A stretch of DNA of 64,000 nt from Ipomoea triloba. Its lineage: Eukaryota > Streptophyta > Magnoliopsida > Solanales > Convolvulaceae. Location of the stretch: NCBI RefSeq assembly GCF_003576645.1, contig NC_044924.1, positions 19,745,004 to 19,809,003 on the forward strand. Reading direction: 5' to 3'. Positions 24,660-38,008 of this stretch are shown in pieces (positions within the stretch are counted from its first letter, which is position 1; each line of letters starts with the position of its first letter). Made by a program: the position numbers and the translations under genes. The notes under the pieces are model-generated. The model saw only the letters and a program-made list of their open reading frames with translations, was not told the origin of the DNA and searched no databases.

Positions 24660-26355
24660 GAGAAAACATGGTGACTACACGATGAAACACGCGAACAGAT
24701 CAACTAGTGAGGGATTCGCAAAAAGCTCTTAATCACCCCTCTTCTCGCGGACCATCTAACCAGTCGGCTCCCTCACGAGATGCCAACCAAGAGAATCCCA
24801 AAGGGAGGAGAGAACCCACTTAGACATACGTCCACCAGACACCGGTGTCCCTCGGACCTAGTCGGTCAAACTTCCCCCTGAGGTAATGGAGGCCGCCGAC
24901 CACCTCATTAGATTCCTAAGCCTAGGACCAACGACAAGAGGCGAGTCCTAACCAGACCTCTCTAATGAAAACCATGAACCCTGGACAACTCAGGGGGCCT
25001 CGTAGGAGAGACGCTAAAGGGAAATCTTAGTCCATGATCGTTTTGGAACCCCAAATCTACAACCCATCGCCCCACGACCTGGACAAGGGAAAACCGTGGC
25101 AGAAAGCCCACGACAAAGGGTTAGGCTCAACCATCTGCAGTGAGCCCAAGCCACCCGAGCAACCAGAGAAACCCTAGATCAAAATCAAAGAGATCAGGAT
25201 CGAGAAATAGTTGAGCTCGCCAAGAAGCTAAGGGAACTCAAGAAAAAGGATTGGAGGGGGAAAATACCGGCCAATCGTCCGATCCCTATTATCTACCAGT
25301 TCGTTCACCTTAAAGATACACGAATATCGGGCACCTAGGGACTTTAAATGCCCAACGATGCCCACATACGACGGAAAGATAGACCCTAGTGATCACCTAA
25401 TCAGTTTTCAAGCAAAGATGATGGTAATACGAGTAGAGAACCCTATGTATTGTCGAGCCTTTTTCTCGACACTGGGAGGAGTCACACAACGATGGTTCTT
25501 ATCATTGCCGACACGATCTAATTGACTACTTTGAAACCTTAGGCGAACGATTCATAACATACTTTGCGGAAAACATAAAAACCAAAAAGTACTTCATGAC
25601 CCTGACCGCCATACTACAAGGAGAAGCGGAGACCTTAAAAGAATTCTTGAGAAGATGGCAAAAGGATGTATAAAAGGTAGAGGATCTAGATGATCGAACA
25701 GCTTTAACACTCTTCACGGAGACCCTAAGATCAGGGGACCTATTCGCCAACCTACGGAGGGATACACCCAAGACATACGCCCAAGCTATGCAGAGACGGA
25801 AGAAGCCTTACAACAAAAGCAAGAGCGGGAAGCAAAGCGACCCCGTGATGAGGCAGGAATGCATCCAACGGATCGACAAGTATATGAGATACAACCACCC
25901 CACCTATAAGAGACCTGCCGCCGCCACATCCCTTGCAACTAGATGACCAACCACATCGTATCCGACCATCCGATAGGGGACTTAAATATTGCCGTTATCA
26001 CAGGCATTTGGGACACACCGCCGAAGAATACATCACTCTACGAAAAGAAATCGAAGATATCATCCAAAGAGGGCAACCAACTACTTGTGCCAACCAATTG
26101 CTACGGCAACCCGGACACCAAAGTAGGGACCCCATTCCTACTGATCGAAGAACATAGCCCCCGCGGGAAGGTCCCAAAAGGCGAGACAATGAGTGTGAGG
26201 GGCGAGACAATGAGTGTGAAGAACAAGAAGAGTGGAACTGGAAACACAAGCCCCCAATCCACTAGAGACGATATAAAAGACCGATTGAGTGCGTCTGGAA
26301 TTCAAGACGACACAAGATATTTTACTTATAGTTACAAAAATAAATTTGTATAGCC
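24660..26355 (+). pseudogene. Gypsy gag, decayed
   Basis: Broken gag reading frames. Around 25355-25560 the translation has the plant gypsy gag pattern: a YDGKIDPSDHL-like start, then CRAFFSTL, then a Trp-Phe-Leu-Ser-Leu segment. Around 25985-26080 it reads YCRYHRHLGHTAEE, the zinc-knuckle-like motif of this group, with Tyr where the last Cys is expected. Frameshifts and stops (for example at 25522-25545 and 25669) separate the pieces. No protease or RT follows. Confidence 0.7.
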
Positions 26356-26769
26356 AGTTATCATGTACTTTCGACCATTATAGTACGATAATAAAGTTAT
26401 TAGTTTGAGTTATCAGTGAGCCACTCTCGCACCTTTCATGGATCAATCGGTCATCCCACTGCCCGACTAATGATTGAAAATCTTCAGGAACATAGTTCAA
26501 ACAATTTGCCCCAGAACGCCTAGAAGGTAATCATCAGGTTACGGTAGAACAAACGGAGATGACGACCGAAAGTAAAAACCTAACAAGGTCAAGTGTTGAA
26601 GGGTATGGGGTACGATTGAGAGTTATGGGTAAGAAGTATAGGGTAGAGTATAGGGGTTAGAGGAAAATAGTCTAGTAAGTAAAATGGTCTAAGGTAGAGT
26701 CTAAGAATTCACGGGATAGTTAGGAAAATGAGGCCTAGAAATAAGTTTAGACGATCCACAATTCCCATT

Positions 26770-27017
26770 AGCCAGTGGAAGACACGTATGCCTATCACAG
26801 TGTTGAAGAAACGTATACCCACTAGGTAGTGGAAGACACATCCCCGCCATGAGGTAGAAGAGTCGTATCCCCACCAGAAGGTGGAAGACACATCCCCACC
26901 TCAAGGTGGAAGACATATACCCATCGAAAAGTGGAAGATATATACCCATTAGCCAGTGGAAGGCACGTATACCTACCATAGTGTGGAAGAAACGTATACT
27001 CACTAGGTAGTAGAAGG
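26770..27017. repeat. ~31-bp tandem array
   Basis: About eight copies of a unit like AGGTGGAAGACACATCCCCA, with CGTATACCC variants. The array ends at GAAGGCATGATAAGTGC, where a different repeat begins. The 26360-26770 interval has no gene. Confidence 0.75.
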
Positions 27018-28440
27018 CATGATAAGTGCTTATTTGTCTATATTTTTACCCTTTTCACTAAGCTATTTTGATTATTGATCATTCCAAATTTAATGAGATT
27101 AGGACTAAATTGTGTCATTTTGCAAGGAATTTGGATTTGGAAGCAAAGATGAATATTTTCATGCATTTTGGAGGGAACTAGAGTCAAAAGAAACATTTTA
27201 GATGCATTTGGAGTCAATGGGGGTTAAGGAGAAGCTATGGAGATGGTTGCAACACTCCTAAGAATGCATAAGAGTATATTTTCAATGGTATTGGTCATTT
27301 GGGCAAACCAAAACAAAAGAGAAGCAAAAGATCTAGGTGTTGCAGTTCTCGCACTACACGTCGACATCTTAGTGATTGGATGATATCTCATCATATAAAT
27401 ATCCAAATTAAATGATTATTAACCCATTAGAAAGAAGATTCAAAGGGCTAAAAAGCTTATGAAAGCATTAAAGCCTAAAGAGGAAGCCAAATGGGTCAAA
27501 ATCATCCTTGAAGTTGAAGTTCCAAACTTACAGTTTTCGTCCAAATCTGCCACTGTTTGTTATTTGAGTATATCTCAGCCTAAGAATGTCCAAATGAGGT
27601 GATTCTTGCGCCATCGGAAAGCCAACTCAAAGGGCTACAACTTTGCTGAAGACCACAAAGGCCAATGAAATGATTTCGAGGGTGAAAAATAGCATAGAAA
27701 TCAAACCAGTTGCCCATAAGCAATAAATGCAGTTTCTAGAGAGGAGGCCCACGACCACCTACATGGCTGTGTGAGTGGCCATGTGTTTTTTACCGATTTA
27801 CAATTGAAAAAGGGCATTTCCAGAGGCCACCTACACAACCGTGTAGGTGGCCGTGTGACTCATTCTCTGCTAACTATTTAAGTGTGATTTGAGTTTTTTC
27901 CACTTGGTTTTGACCCATAGTTGAACCCTAGACACTCTCATTCACTTTCTTTCATATTTTTAGGTTAGATTAGACATATATTTATGTTCTTAACACTTTT
28001 GAAGCTTGTAATCTTGGATTTGGAGCTTGGATTTCAAGAATCTACCATCTATTTCAATAGAGAAGTTTTTGATGGACAATTTAATTATCCTCGCAAGTAC
28101 ACGAATCACTGTAGTAATAGTTAGGGCTATTAACGAACCGAACATAAACGAACAGAGGTTGTTCGTTTTCGCTTGTTAAGGATTTCGGGGTATTTGTGTT
28201 CGTGTTCGTTTGTTAAGGTTTTTGAAAATCCTGTTCGTGCTCGTTTGTTAAGCGTTCGTTAACGTTCGCGAACGTGTTCACGAACGTGTTCGCAAATGTT
28301 AACAAACACGTTCACAAACATGTTCCTTTACGTTAATGAACACGTTCGTGAACACTTAATAACCAAACACCTGCACATGTTCATGAACAATAAATAATCT
28401 ACGTTCACAAACAATTTATATATATATATATATATATATA

Positions 28441-31400
28441 GGGGCTGGATCCAATGAGATCACCCTATAAGATGAGATCATGAGATCCCATCTGAGCCAT
28501 CTATAAAATAGGAATAAATGGTTAAGATTAATCCTAAAATATGAATTAAATTAGGATAGAATTAAAAGAAAATGATAGAGTTGTAATTTGATTAGAATGT
28601 ATAATAAAGGAAATTAATGGAACATAATAATTCTCATATCTTAAGGAATCCTATTCAAGGTAACCCAGTACAAGTTATGTTGGGATCTTTTGTCTGATTT
28701 TAACACACAACCCGTAAGAAAAGGAGAAGAATTAGTCTTAGACGTCCAAGAGTCCTCCATGGCCAACGATAGAACTGGTACGTATGAATTCAAATTTATT
28801 TTTCTAGATTTTTATTTGGTCTATCGGTGTGTGCGTTTTGGGTCGGAAGCGTGTGCGTAACACTGTGCAATGTGTGTTTGTGGATGGTATAAATATGCGA
28901 ATTTCTGAACGCAATTTTGCGTAGGTTCATGGAGTTCATCATGGGTGATTGTGAGATTTGGTTGGTTGGTCTGTGCATAAATGGTATATAAATCTAAAAA
29001 AAAAATGGACCAAATGGAACTCGCACAGACTACAAACCAACACGCACAAACCTCGATATTGTTCTTTACCAATGAACTAAATGCAATGCCACTTAATATC
29101 TATAGTGTAAAAAACCTAAACTTTGAAATATATGATATGACTATATATGTGAAATGGAACTCGCACAAACTAAAAACCAACATGTACAGGGGTATAAATT
29201 ATTATAAAAGAGACCAAATGGAACTCGTACAAACTACAAACCAACACGCATAGACATCGATATTGGCATGCGCATAAACGTGCAATACGGTTTGGTGATG
29301 AACCAATAGGGGTGTTGTGTGCGTGAATGCTACACACATGTGCATTGCAGTATTTGTTGACTACATAGTGACTGTAGGCAACGCATTCAGAGTGGTGTGT
29401 TGTTGCACATACTTAGCTTAGATAGAGTCACTAAGTGCACACATAAACCAAGAACATGAAGTGCACACAAGTTTAAAATTAGTGGAACACACTGTACGGC
29501 TGGAAAGTCATACCCAACCTTAGGTGTGTGCAAAATTTCAGTGGGCAACAGTGTGAGCATAAATTGGAGGGGGCATGTGCAAAGACAAATGGGGGTGAGT
29601 GTATTGTACTAAATAGTAGGTGTGTGTAGTAATGTTGTAAAGTCTGTGCAAGTTACTAAATGATCTATGGGTGAAAGTTACGGTAAAGAATGGTGTATAA
29701 ACCTGATGGGGAATAATTCAAAAGTCTTTGGGATACAAGAATGATCATAACCCATAGAGGGCATGTGTAGAGTACGATTAGGTGTTCACATTGTACTAAA
29801 TAATAGGTGCGTGCTAGAATGCAAAAAATTGTGTGCAAGTTACTGATTAAAATAAGGATAAACTTAACGTAAACAAATCTATATAGCTGAGGTTGTTGAG
29901 TTTAATATATTTTTTTATCTGAAATGCAGAACGAAACATGAACCTGGTGCATAACAGTGGGTAGGTGTGTGCAAACCATTCAAAAAGGGAAACCGGACAG
30001 TAAAACTGAAAAAGACATGCAGACCAACAATTTCATTAAAGCAACACAAAATATAATTAACACAAAAAAAAGTTAAATAATATACAAGTCAATGCACAAA
30101 CGAGGCACACAAACAACTTTATTTAGACTAAATAAAAAAGAAACTTTGCATAAAAATTAATATAATTAAATAAATAATTCTGAAAAATACTAAACAAAGA
30201 TAATACGATTGTATTCTAATATCTAAAATATATGTGAAAAATATATCCTCATGCCTCTTCCTCAGTCAAATCATGATCAGGGGCTTGCCATGCAGGGTCA
30301 GCCTAGAAACGACGTAGTAATGCTATATGGGGGGACAAAGTCTTCAGAAGATGAACTATCTTGAGCTACGATTTGACAATCCCTAATATATATTGTTGCC
30401 TGCATACACATACACAACATCGAAACAATCAAACACAATGTACATACTATTCAATATTTCTTCTTGCACTGAAGTCATGCCTCACACGAACACACCTCGA
30501 ATTGATGCTTTATAATGAACCAATTTGAATGTAACTTAATATCTAAAGGCAATGAAGTCCTATTGTTTAAAATACATGATATGACTAAAGTAGGCAAATA
30601 GCTATTGAACCTTTCTCCAGTAGAAATTCAGGCAATACACCTCACAATGCACATATTGTTCAGTAACATTGCATGCATAGACTCCATACCTCACACTCAC
30701 ACGCCTAAATATGCAAAAAAACACCAAACACAAACGACGGATCACAAACGCACAGACCATCCAATGTTTTAAAACCAAACAAACGCGACACACATACTAT
30801 ATTGGCAAGTTGCATCAACCATTGTGCACCAACATACACCGATAATAAAGACAAAACATAATGCACAAATACCATAAGTTAAATGGACACAACAAGCACA
30901 CCCCTAACACGAAACTAGAACTATTCACTTTATTTAGTAATAAATTTTTAAAATTACTTTTCAAAATTTATAAATAAAAAATTCAAGCAAGAGAAAATAG
31001 AAAGTCACAATAAGAGATGGAGTCGGTTGTCACCCTATGGTTGCACACAGTACGTAATTGACATGCACACTGGCCACCTACCACAACCTCCCCTCGCACC
31101 CCTTCTATGTTGATGTGCACACTCCAAAGATCGTACATGCACACAGTGTATTATTTTCATTATTCATTTTAATTTGCTCCCTTTTTGCATGGCATTCCAG
31201 TTGAGGTATACCCTTTGCACACATTTTACTAGATGTGTGCACACATTCCTCTCCATTTGAGGTCACACAATGTTCACCACCTATGCACCCGCATAAGTAA
31301 GTATAGGCACACACCTAATTTCATACTCATTTCGACATACGTGGGCACACTGTTAACATATCACAACACCCGTTGCTTCCCATAACGCACCTATATCGTG

Positions 31401-32527
31401 GGAATTTTATTCTATGTGTAAAGATAAACAAATTATCATGCCTTTAGGTGTTCCTATGGACCAAACAACCCATATGTTTGCACTCTTCCTATACATATCT
31501 GAAGAGGAAACGCACACATTATATAGGAAAGGTACACATACAGCATGCCAACTACTATGGGAACACTAATGTTTCTATTAACTCTCACAGACTCTGTATG
31601 AAGGTTGCACACACTTGATTTACTACCACAAATGCACCACAAAAAAAAAAAAAACGAAACTCAAAACCACACTCACCACACCTCTAAGTCGTCATCCCCC
31701 CCCCCCCAAACACCAAGCAAAAACAAACGACCAAACCATACAAAACCCACGGCCATAAAAAAAAAAAAAAACCCTAACAAACCTCGAACTGGAAAAACCG
31801 ACCATCCCACTCTCCCTACTCCAAAAACCCAAATCACCCAACCCAAACAACCCCACCACCAGAAACAAGAAAACACACTTATACCCCCACCCCCCCTCGG
31901 AAACAAAACGGCTTGACAACCCCACACCTCCCACCTGACTGGAAAATCACAACAACAAGAGAGCCCAACCCCGACAAAACACAACTACCCCCTCCCCGCT
32001 CCCCGAAAAAATAAACAAAAAATTAAAAAATACACCACAACCCCATACCACCCAAAAAAAAACGCAAACCCTAATAAAACAACTCCGAAAACGCAAATTA
32101 AAAGAATACATGCACACCAACGGGAGTCGACTCCTTTTGCCGCTTTGAACGCCTGAGAGAAGAGCTTGACATGGAAGCTTCTCGTTCCTGCACACACTAA
32201 CGGGAGAGAGAGTGAGTCAGTAGAGGGTTTGCGTGAAGCGATAAACTAAAACACTAGATAAAAATATAAAATAAAAAAGGATATATTATTATAAAGCCAG
32301 CGGAAACACACAACACATAAGGAAAAATGGAGAAAATCATGGGAATTATAAAATAATAACGATGCATACATGTAACCTAATTACTAAAAAACCCCTACAA
32401 TCTTTAAAAGTAGCGCCGAAATCCAAAACTAAGCAAAATTAATCTTAACCGTTAAATCAAAATAAACAATGGTTAGGATTTAATCTCACAATTTCATATA
32501 AATCGAGTAATCTCACCAGATCCAAAT

Positions 32528-32530
<3 letters not shown>
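28441..32530 (-). mobile_element. (TA)n-anchored element A, 4.1 kb, MULE-like, with gene-fragment traces
   Basis: Bounded by (TA)n at 28417-28440 and 32530-32577. The ends GGGGCTGGATCCAATGAGAT and, inverted, GGATTTGGATCTGGTGAGAT are imperfect inverted repeats. The interior is full of GTGTGCA/TGCACAC motifs. On the minus strand a short coding-like start at 32172 reads MSSSSLRRSKRQKESTPVG. A possible last exon near 30300-30250 reads DPAWQAPDHDLTEEEA before a stop. These look like the two ends of a carried gene fragment, which I do not recognise. The Phe/Gly-rich frames at 31673-31984 are low complexity. Confidence 0.5.
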
Positions 32531-32583
<53 letters not shown>

Positions 32584-32584
<1 letters not shown>

Positions 32585-33688
32585 TCAAATGCGGCCTTGC
32601 TATTAGGTGTGGTCGTGTGGCCTAGCGTGCGTAATTGGATTGTGCTAATCTGACGGTGGAGGTTATATATTAGGATTCAGGAAGTTTAATTCGCGTAACT
32701 TAAGTGGGGGCTTTATGGTAATTGTAAGTGGGAAGGTAATGTTAGAATACAGAATGCACCAACAAACGTAGTATTAAAACACACCATTCAACGTACTAAA
32801 ATGCACCAGTTCTTAGATTAAAACACACCACTTAACAACCACACACCAAATGCAACTACTCTCGTAAAAAATCACCACCATGTGTATTAAAACACACCAT
32901 TCTACGTTATAAAATGCACCACTGGACAAATTAAAACACACCATTCCCCACCATACCGAAATACACCACTCAATTCAAATGCACCAACAAAATTAAAACA
33001 GACCATTCAACGTATGAAAATGCACCAATTCTCAAATTAAAACACACCACTTAACCACCACACACCAAATGCAACTACTCTCGTAAATTCACCACCATGT
33101 GTATTAAAACACACCATTCTACGTTATAAAATGCACAACTGGACAAATTAAAACACACCATTCCCCACCAGACAGAAATACACCACTCAAATTCAAATGC
33201 AGCAACAAAATTAAAACACACCATTATACGTTATAAAATACACCAGTTCTCAGATTAAAACACACCACTTAACCACCACACACCAAATACACATACTATT
33301 GCGAATTTCACCAATATTATCTCAAATATGAACCAGATTAATGTTGATAATGCACAGACTATTGCGAATTACTCCATTCTCATTCCTCTATTGGAGTCGA
33401 CCTATGCGTTTTGTTCGGAACGGAGCGCTCGTTGTTGGTGATGGAGTCCCTTCTACTCTCGTAAGGTGTTTGTTGCTCAGTGCTCGTCGACTTCAAGTCT
33501 GATCTCCGTCGTCATCTGATCTGGTTTTGAAATTGTAGTGAATTGTCAACATTATCCTTCTCGTTCGCGTTGCTAAAGATGAAGCGCCTGTATTGTTTAG
33601 ATTAATATGAAGCCTTAGATCATGGGATCTAATGGTGTAGATCAGGCCACACAGCCGCACGGGGGAGACAGGCCGCATTTGATGGGGC

Positions 33689-33690
<2 letters not shown>
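32584..33690. mobile_element. (TA)n-anchored element B with ~215-bp internal repeats
   Basis: Ends ATCAAATGCGGCCT (32584) and AGGCCGCATTTGAT (33670-33683) are perfect inverted repeats, with a second matching block GTGTGGCCT further in. Inside are about three copies of a ~215-bp unit, itself built of AAAACACACCATTC and AAATGCACCA motifs. (TA)n lies on both sides (32530-32577, 33714-33748), plus (CT)n at 33689-33714. No coding sequence. Confidence 0.65.
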
Positions 33691-33751
<61 letters not shown>

Positions 33752-35825
33752 TGTAAATATGTTTGCGAAGTTTATTAAATGAACACTACTAAACGAGCTT
33801 GTTTGCGAACAATACTAAACGAACACAAACGAGCTTGTTCACGAACACTACTAAACGAACACAAACGAGCTTGTTCGCGAACACTTAGCAAACGAGCTTA
33901 CTACTGTTCATACTATGTTCGTTTATTAACCGAGCTCTAAATTTTGTTTGTTAATGTTCGTTTTACCTTAATAAACGAACATAAACGAACGTTTACCGAG
34001 CTCGAATATGAGTAGTTTGTCGAAAACTCTGTTCGCTAATAGCCCTAGTAATAGTGTGCAAAAGCAAGGGTCGAACCCACAGGGAATTGATACAATGCAA
34101 TTTAAAAACTTGAAATTAAAACAATTAACTTAATAATTTAAAGTGTTCAAGACTAAATGTAAATCAGAATGAATTTAACTATAAGAAAATGCAAGTAGAA
34201 AACACTGCGATAAAGACAATAAGATAACCAAATAGCAAGATGGCAAGGGAATAAAGACTAGGAACATGAATCAATCACCATTACTAATTCTGCATTTTAA
34301 GCTTAACATTGCCAATCAATTAAGGATTCGTTCTTTTGTTTAATATGACTATTCCATATGGCGTCCAAAATAAGTCACGTGCTTTAATAATCCATATACT
34401 TAAGGTACTTATTCAAATAATTAAAACTCATTAGGTCCCAAAAGAACTACGGAGTACCCGGGTTGTGAACCAAATAAATAACCCAACAAGACAGCCAGAT
34501 TATTTATTCTTTTATCCTACCGAGCTTAGAACTAACAGGCATGATGTGTACTCAGTTAATTCCCTCAATCGGATTAATAAAAGCTAAATTGGCCAAATTC
34601 AACTCAATTAATCTCATCACAAAGCGTAAAATAAAACATAATTAAATTGGTAACATTAAAACTCATCCATTCAAAGTTTTCATTGTAATTGTATCATGTT
34701 ACCAAACAAAAGAAATTAGCTACTCAACATTTCACTTAAAGCAATTGAAACAACGATCAAACAAAAGCCTCACAATTCCCTAGGTAGCTTAAGAATGACA
34801 ATCCAAAGTGAAGAACTTGATTTTGTAAACTAATACCATTGCCCAGAATGCAAATAGCGCTGCCAGCAAGGATTTGTTCACTGCTCGCCGACTGGAAAGT
34901 TGAAGAAGTTGCGTCGCTGATATTTGCCAAGGATACGAGCTGCACAGATGGAATTAATCTGCTGGAATTGCCGAACGAAGATATGTCGCTGCCGAAATCC
35001 GTCCGTTAGTTTCACCGTCGAACCACCTCATGAAGTATTGAAGCCAGTCACACCAGAATTCGTCGCCGAAAGCTGTCACTACCGCCGACGATGTCCACCG
35101 AACCAGAATCGGTCCGGTGTAAATTGGTGCCTTCCTCCTTCAATCAAACCTTTATTTATAGATCGTCTTCAACAACTTTGCCCAACCATAACTCTAAGCT
35201 TCTAATACTCGATCAGCATGATATGCTCCAACTCTTGGTAGCAATTGTACAAAATGACCATTTCTTCCGGCGAGATCCCACTGCTACGCTTCCGACGCTC
35301 TGATTCGTTTATTTTACCGGCATTGCGCCCCTTTCTTCTCAATAAAGTAATAATATTAAATAATAATAATAATAATAATAATAAATTATTACATTAGGTT
35401 AAGAAATTATTGGGCTGACAAATCTTATTAATAAAATTAATTTAATAATAAAAACAACCCCAAAAACTAACAATATTATTAAAAACTACTTATAGCAATA
35501 ATAAATAAAAATAGATAAAAATTAATCAATGATCACAAATTAACTATAAAAAGATTATTCAAAATAATAATAAAAATAATGTTCATCAGTTTTCTTTCCC
35601 TTATCTCTTTCTTTTGCAAGATTTATATTTATTACTTATGTTTTTGTGTTCCTTATGCTATTTAATCATGAGTAATTAGTTTATGGACTTGAGTTAGGGT
35701 TGTATTATCTATTTTGATGCTTAAGTTGTGATTATTGTGAAAAAAAGGGGAAGAACCCCAACCTAGGGTCCATGTGTTTATGAGGGTAATGTGTTTGAAT
35801 CTTACTTATGTTTGATGTACAGTTA

Positions 35826-35950
35826 AGGCCGACTAAAATCAGTCGGCTAAGACCGATTGATTTTAGTCGGCCAAGGCCGATCAATTCAGTCGGCCATTGG
35901 CTTAGTGCCTCTTAGGCAATCAGTCTTGGCCGACTGCCTCTGAGGTAATC
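35826..35950. repeat. Inverted-repeat cluster GGCCGACTAAAATCAGTCGG
   Basis: The motif GACTAAAATCAGTC and its near-complement GATTGATTTTAGTCGGCC occur back to back, with further TCAGTCGGCC and GGCCGACTG copies. The segment can fold into several hairpins. It lies within the right part of the gypsy interior, with poly-A and (AAT)n DNA after it (35975-36040). No gene. Confidence 0.6.
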
Positions 35951-36178
35951 GATGGACCCCGTTCGACTGCTCCGAAAAAAATAAAAAAATAAAAAAAAAT
36001 AAAATAAAAACAAAAACAAAATAATAATAATAATAATAACAAATGATAAATAATGAATTTTTAGAAAATCTTAGAAATCGTATTTGCAGGACTTAGTCCA
36101 AAATGATTAAACAACATCCCTTCGTATACTTTTCATAGACTTCGAATCCACGAAATCTCAAGAAAGTGGAGGACTGGA

Positions 36179-36574
36179 TGATGGATAATATACTAGGCTT
36201 AGGCCACATGGACCAGCCCAAAAGAGTAACTGATCAAGAAGGCCCAATAAGGAGACTAAGTACATAGCTACTGAAGAGTTCGAAAAAGATTAGACTTAGT
36301 ATTTATAATATAAGTACAATTAGAGCTTATTATTTATAATGTAACAAGGACTCCCAATATGAGGCAATTCAGGATTCTTATTCCTTGTAGGGCTCTATGC
36401 CCAAAATATGTATAAATAGACATTCCTTACATAGAGAAAGACAAACAATTTTGAGCAATATAATACCTATATTCTCTCCATATATTTTTCCTACATTTTT
36501 TCAATATTCTCGTTATTTTAAACGGTAGCGTTGGCCTACTTTTGACTACCCAAAATTCATAAAATAAATCAACA
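36179..36574 (+). repeat. 3' LTR of the gypsy element
   Basis: It begins TGATGG and ends AATCAACA, directly followed by the target duplication ATTAC. It is about 396 bp against 375 bp for the 5' LTR, owing to small indels. After it the interrupted third tandem copy resumes (36580-36850). Confidence 0.85.
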
Positions 36575-36929
36575 ATTACTATGCATTTATCTGACACTTT
36601 CCTTGCAATTATCTTAGTTAAATATACTTGAATACCTCCAACAAGACCCTTCATCACCCCCTTATATAAATATGTAGGAATTTTTTAATGCAAAAAATAA
36701 ATTCCTCAAAGTTTCAATTCGATAAATTATTTAAAAATTCAAGATGTGTATAACACACACTTCCCTTAAAATTAATCAGATATAGTATGCAACCAAATGA
36801 AGAAGATACAATGATCACTCAAATAAAGAATACATGAGATTACAAAGCTAATTTCAGATTTTGATTTGCACCGCCTCCCCTTCATGTGAGAGAAAGCCTT
36901 CTAACAACACATTCCTTAAAAAGTTAAAG

Positions 36930-37990
36930 GGGTGTTTGGCAGTCCAAGTATACCTAGTGTAACCATCTACTAAGTACTACCACTAGCGTATAGTTTCTAC
37001 CAGTTAAGATAATTGGATTGATTGGTCCAAATTAATTCATATGAAAACCTAAGGGCCTAGTTGATGACTCCATTATCTTTGACATGAATGATGACTTGAT
37101 TTGCTTTCCTTTTTGACAAGCTTCTCAAACTTTATCATTGTTAAACACCATGTTTGGCAGTCTCTCAACTAGTTGTTTTCTAGTCAACTTATTAATAGCT
37201 TTGAAGTTGAGATGATTCAACTTGTTGTACCACTCCCAACTCAAGTCTTCTTTACTTCTCGCTGCTTGGCAAATAGTTGACTTTGTGGTATCCCAATCAA
37301 CAACGTACATGTTATTTCGCCTCCTTGCAGAAAGAACAAGTTCCATAGAATCCTCATCTTTTATAAATCATCCATCCTTCGTAAATTCCACATCATATCA
37401 TTTATCACAGAACTGACTTGTATTTAGGAGGCTGAACTTGAGACCTTCAACAAAGATACTTCCTTAATTGTTAGTTTGTTTCTCTTAACCTCTCCAATTC
37501 CTTTGGTTTGACCACGCACTTCATTTCCTCAAAAAACAACCCTTAGTCTATTGACGTCTTGAATGTTGACTAGATTATTCCTTTCTATAGTCATGTGCCT
37601 TGACCACTCACTGTCAATGTACCAAATACCCCTATTTACCTAAAATAAAAATCAATTTGATTTAAGTACCCATACCTTCTTGGGTTCTTTCGGGTTAGTA
37701 AGTCTTGGCTTCCATTTCTACCTAGAACACATTAATCCAAGTCTAGGTTGTATGTAGCCATTAAAGGAATTATAATTATATAGGACTTTTTGAAAACTGA
37801 TGGGGTTTTTAGGTATGTATATTTTTCTAAACTTGGGATAAGTCACATTGCTACGAATCCTAGAAATGAATTGTTGCTTTAGTTTATGAAACCTTTGGAA
37901 ATTAGCCTTAGTCCATGACTCATAATTTAGTAGCTAATCCTCATCAGAAGGATATAACCTTCCAGCCTCTGCCCTTGGTTTTCTAGGGTG
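36930..37990 (-). pseudogene. Copia fragment 2: gag end, protease, integrase start, decayed
   Basis: Read from 37990 to 36930: a lysine-rich gag end (NPKEPKKVWV), the protease motif WYIDSEWSRHMT (37620-37580; the catalytic DSG has become DSE), then the integrase zinc-binding region (37346-37125) reading WEWYNKLNHLNFKAINKL. The first Cys of the HHCC finger is a stop, followed by EACQKGKQ. The first catalytic Asp region reads HMN plus a stop instead of HMDLFGP. It is therefore dead, and it is joined head-to-tail to copia fragment 1. Confidence 0.75.
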
Positions 37991-38008
37991 CTTCTAGGGT
38001 TTAAACCT

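Larger units (their letters stand above)
28122..34047. mobile_element. Non-autonomous hAT transposon, 8-bp target duplication GTAATAGT
   Basis: Terminal inverted repeats are TAGGGCTATTAACGAAC (28122-28138) and GTTCGCTAATAGCCCTA (34031-34047). Both are flanked by GTAATAGT (28114-28121 and 34048-34055). Subterminal arrays of a GTTCGTGAACACGTTC-like motif fill 28150-28400 and 33780-34000. Its own sequence is only about 0.6 kb. The centre is a (TA)n tract that received two other elements. No transposase. Confidence 0.9.
27018..35650 (+). mobile_element. Non-autonomous repeat (possible LARD/LTR type) nested in the gypsy element, split by a hAT
   Basis: It begins TGATAAGTGCTTATTTGTC at about 27018 and continues to the hAT at 28122. 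It resumes at 34056 with GGGTCGAACCCACAGGG and runs to an uncertain end near 35340-35650. The stretch 40590-41720 has the same kind of text (GCAAGCGCACAGAG, then GGGTCGATCCCACA), so it is a second family member. No coding sequence in either; the frames at 34924-35303 are not recognised. Confidence 0.45.
24227..36574 (+). mobile_element. Gypsy-type LTR retrotransposon, gag only, with nested insertions
   Basis: Two LTRs (24227-24601 and 36179-36574) in the same orientation are bounded by the 5-bp duplication ATTAC (24222-24226 and 36575-36579). The 3' LTR is preceded by AAGAAAGTGGAGGAC, a polypurine tract. After the 5' LTR comes GTCCGTGGGGAAC, the usual post-LTR text of plant gypsy elements. 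The interior holds a decayed gag and no recognisable protease, RT or integrase, so it could only move with helper proteins. Most of the 12.3 kb is later insertions: a second repeat, a hAT element and two (TA)n-anchored elements. Confidence 0.85.

Noticed and set aside
31605..32197. Overlapping Pro/Lys-rich and Phe/Gly-rich proteins
   Set aside because: A/C-biased low-complexity DNA is open on both strands; no domain is recognisable.
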